DNA of 6,706 nucleotides from positions 1 through 6,706 of the forward strand of contig URVS01000078.1 of NCBI GenBank assembly GCA_900551385.1, given 5' to 3'. Made by a program: the position numbers and the translations under genes. The notes beneath the pieces are model-generated. The model was not told the DNA's origin and did no database searches. It saw only the letters and a program-made list of their open reading frames with translations. Source of the DNA: an uncultured Mollicutes bacterium (lineage in GTDB: Bacteria; Bacillota_I; Bacilli_A; RFN20; CAG-449). Positions 6,560 through 6,706 of the stretch are shown piece after piece (within the stretch, counting starts at the first letter, position 1; every line of letters begins with the position of its first letter).

Positions 6560-6706
6560 ATGTCTGCGAAAGGTATTCGTGATGAAAATACGGATTTTCT
6601 TTTTAACGCGATTGTTTCCCTTAAAAATGTTGAAGAGTGCTACAGCTTTTTTGAAGATTTATGCACAATAGCGGAAATTAAAGAGATGTCTAAACGCCTT
6701 TTGGCC
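6560..6706 (+). CDS. yerC: YerC/YecD-family TrpR-like regulator, partial
   Basis: First 49 codons of a gene that runs off the window. The protein begins MSAKGIRDENTDFLFNAI and continues SLKNVEECYSFFEDLCTIAEI, then KEMSKRLLA. This matches the N-terminus of the YerC/YecD family, TrpR-superfamily proteins of about 100 residues found in Bacillota. The RDEN...LF.AI, EECY.FFEDLCTI.E and KR motifs are the recognisable parts. A DNA-binding helix-turn-helix would be expected in the missing C-terminal half. GGAGG supports the start. Codon use (GCG, ACG, CGC) is clearly GC-richer than in every gene to the left. The symbol is by family resemblance; target genes are unknown. Confidence 0.85.
   Translation, partial: MSAKGIRDENTDFLFNAIVSLKNVEECYSFFEDLCTIAEIKEMSKRLLA

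Noticed and set aside
1..6706. CRISPR array, tRNA gene, insertion sequence or UGA-as-tryptophan code
   Set aside because: No regularly spaced repeats, cloverleaf-like segment or transposase was seen; tryptophan is TGG and TGA acts as a stop at 2807-2809.

Overview
The window is about 6.4 kb of very AT-rich DNA joined near position 6371 to about 0.3 kb of clearly GC-richer DNA. The AT-rich part uses ATG starts, AGGAG-type ribosome sites and A/T-ending codons. It reads TGG as tryptophan and uses TGA as a stop (the upstream sigma-like gene ends in TGA), so the standard code applies. This suggests a low-GC Bacillota, or a gut Bacilli/Mollicutes-type lineage that has not reassigned UGA. The right end encodes the start of a YerC/YecD (TrpR-like) regulator with codon use (GCG, ACG, CGC) unlike everything to its left.

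Left block, minus strand (36-2148): a two-gene unit made of a RecF/OLD-like ABC-type ATPase followed 3 bases later by a small TOPRIM-like protein. This architecture recalls ATPase plus TOPRIM/RloB-type anti-phage pairs. Both genes are interrupted by one frame change. The ATPase break lies in a TATATA stretch at about 1261-1279, and the TOPRIM break lies in an A AAA AAG heptamer at 191-197. Joining the frames gives proteins of about 488 and 213 residues, with all expected motifs in order.

Middle block, minus strand (2280-3929): a VanZ-like membrane protein, then two tandem, diverged sigma-70/ECF-like proteins of identical length (176 aa). Their genes overlap by ATGA. This looks like an old duplication kept as a coupled pair.

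Divergent plus-strand gene (4025-5398): an intact soluble protein of 457 aa that I do not recognise with confidence. It is followed by a strong intrinsic terminator, which overlaps a minus-strand coding-like remnant.

Right block: the C-terminal two thirds of an AAA_14/DUF4143 ATPase (minus strand, 5528-6370). It has lost its Walker domain at exactly the point where base composition changes. Beyond that lie a structured, riboswitch-like leader and the partial yerC-like gene.

The 6371 boundary is therefore either a real recombination edge of an AT-rich accessory island or an assembly join. No integrase, transposase, tRNA gene, CRISPR array or rRNA gene is visible.
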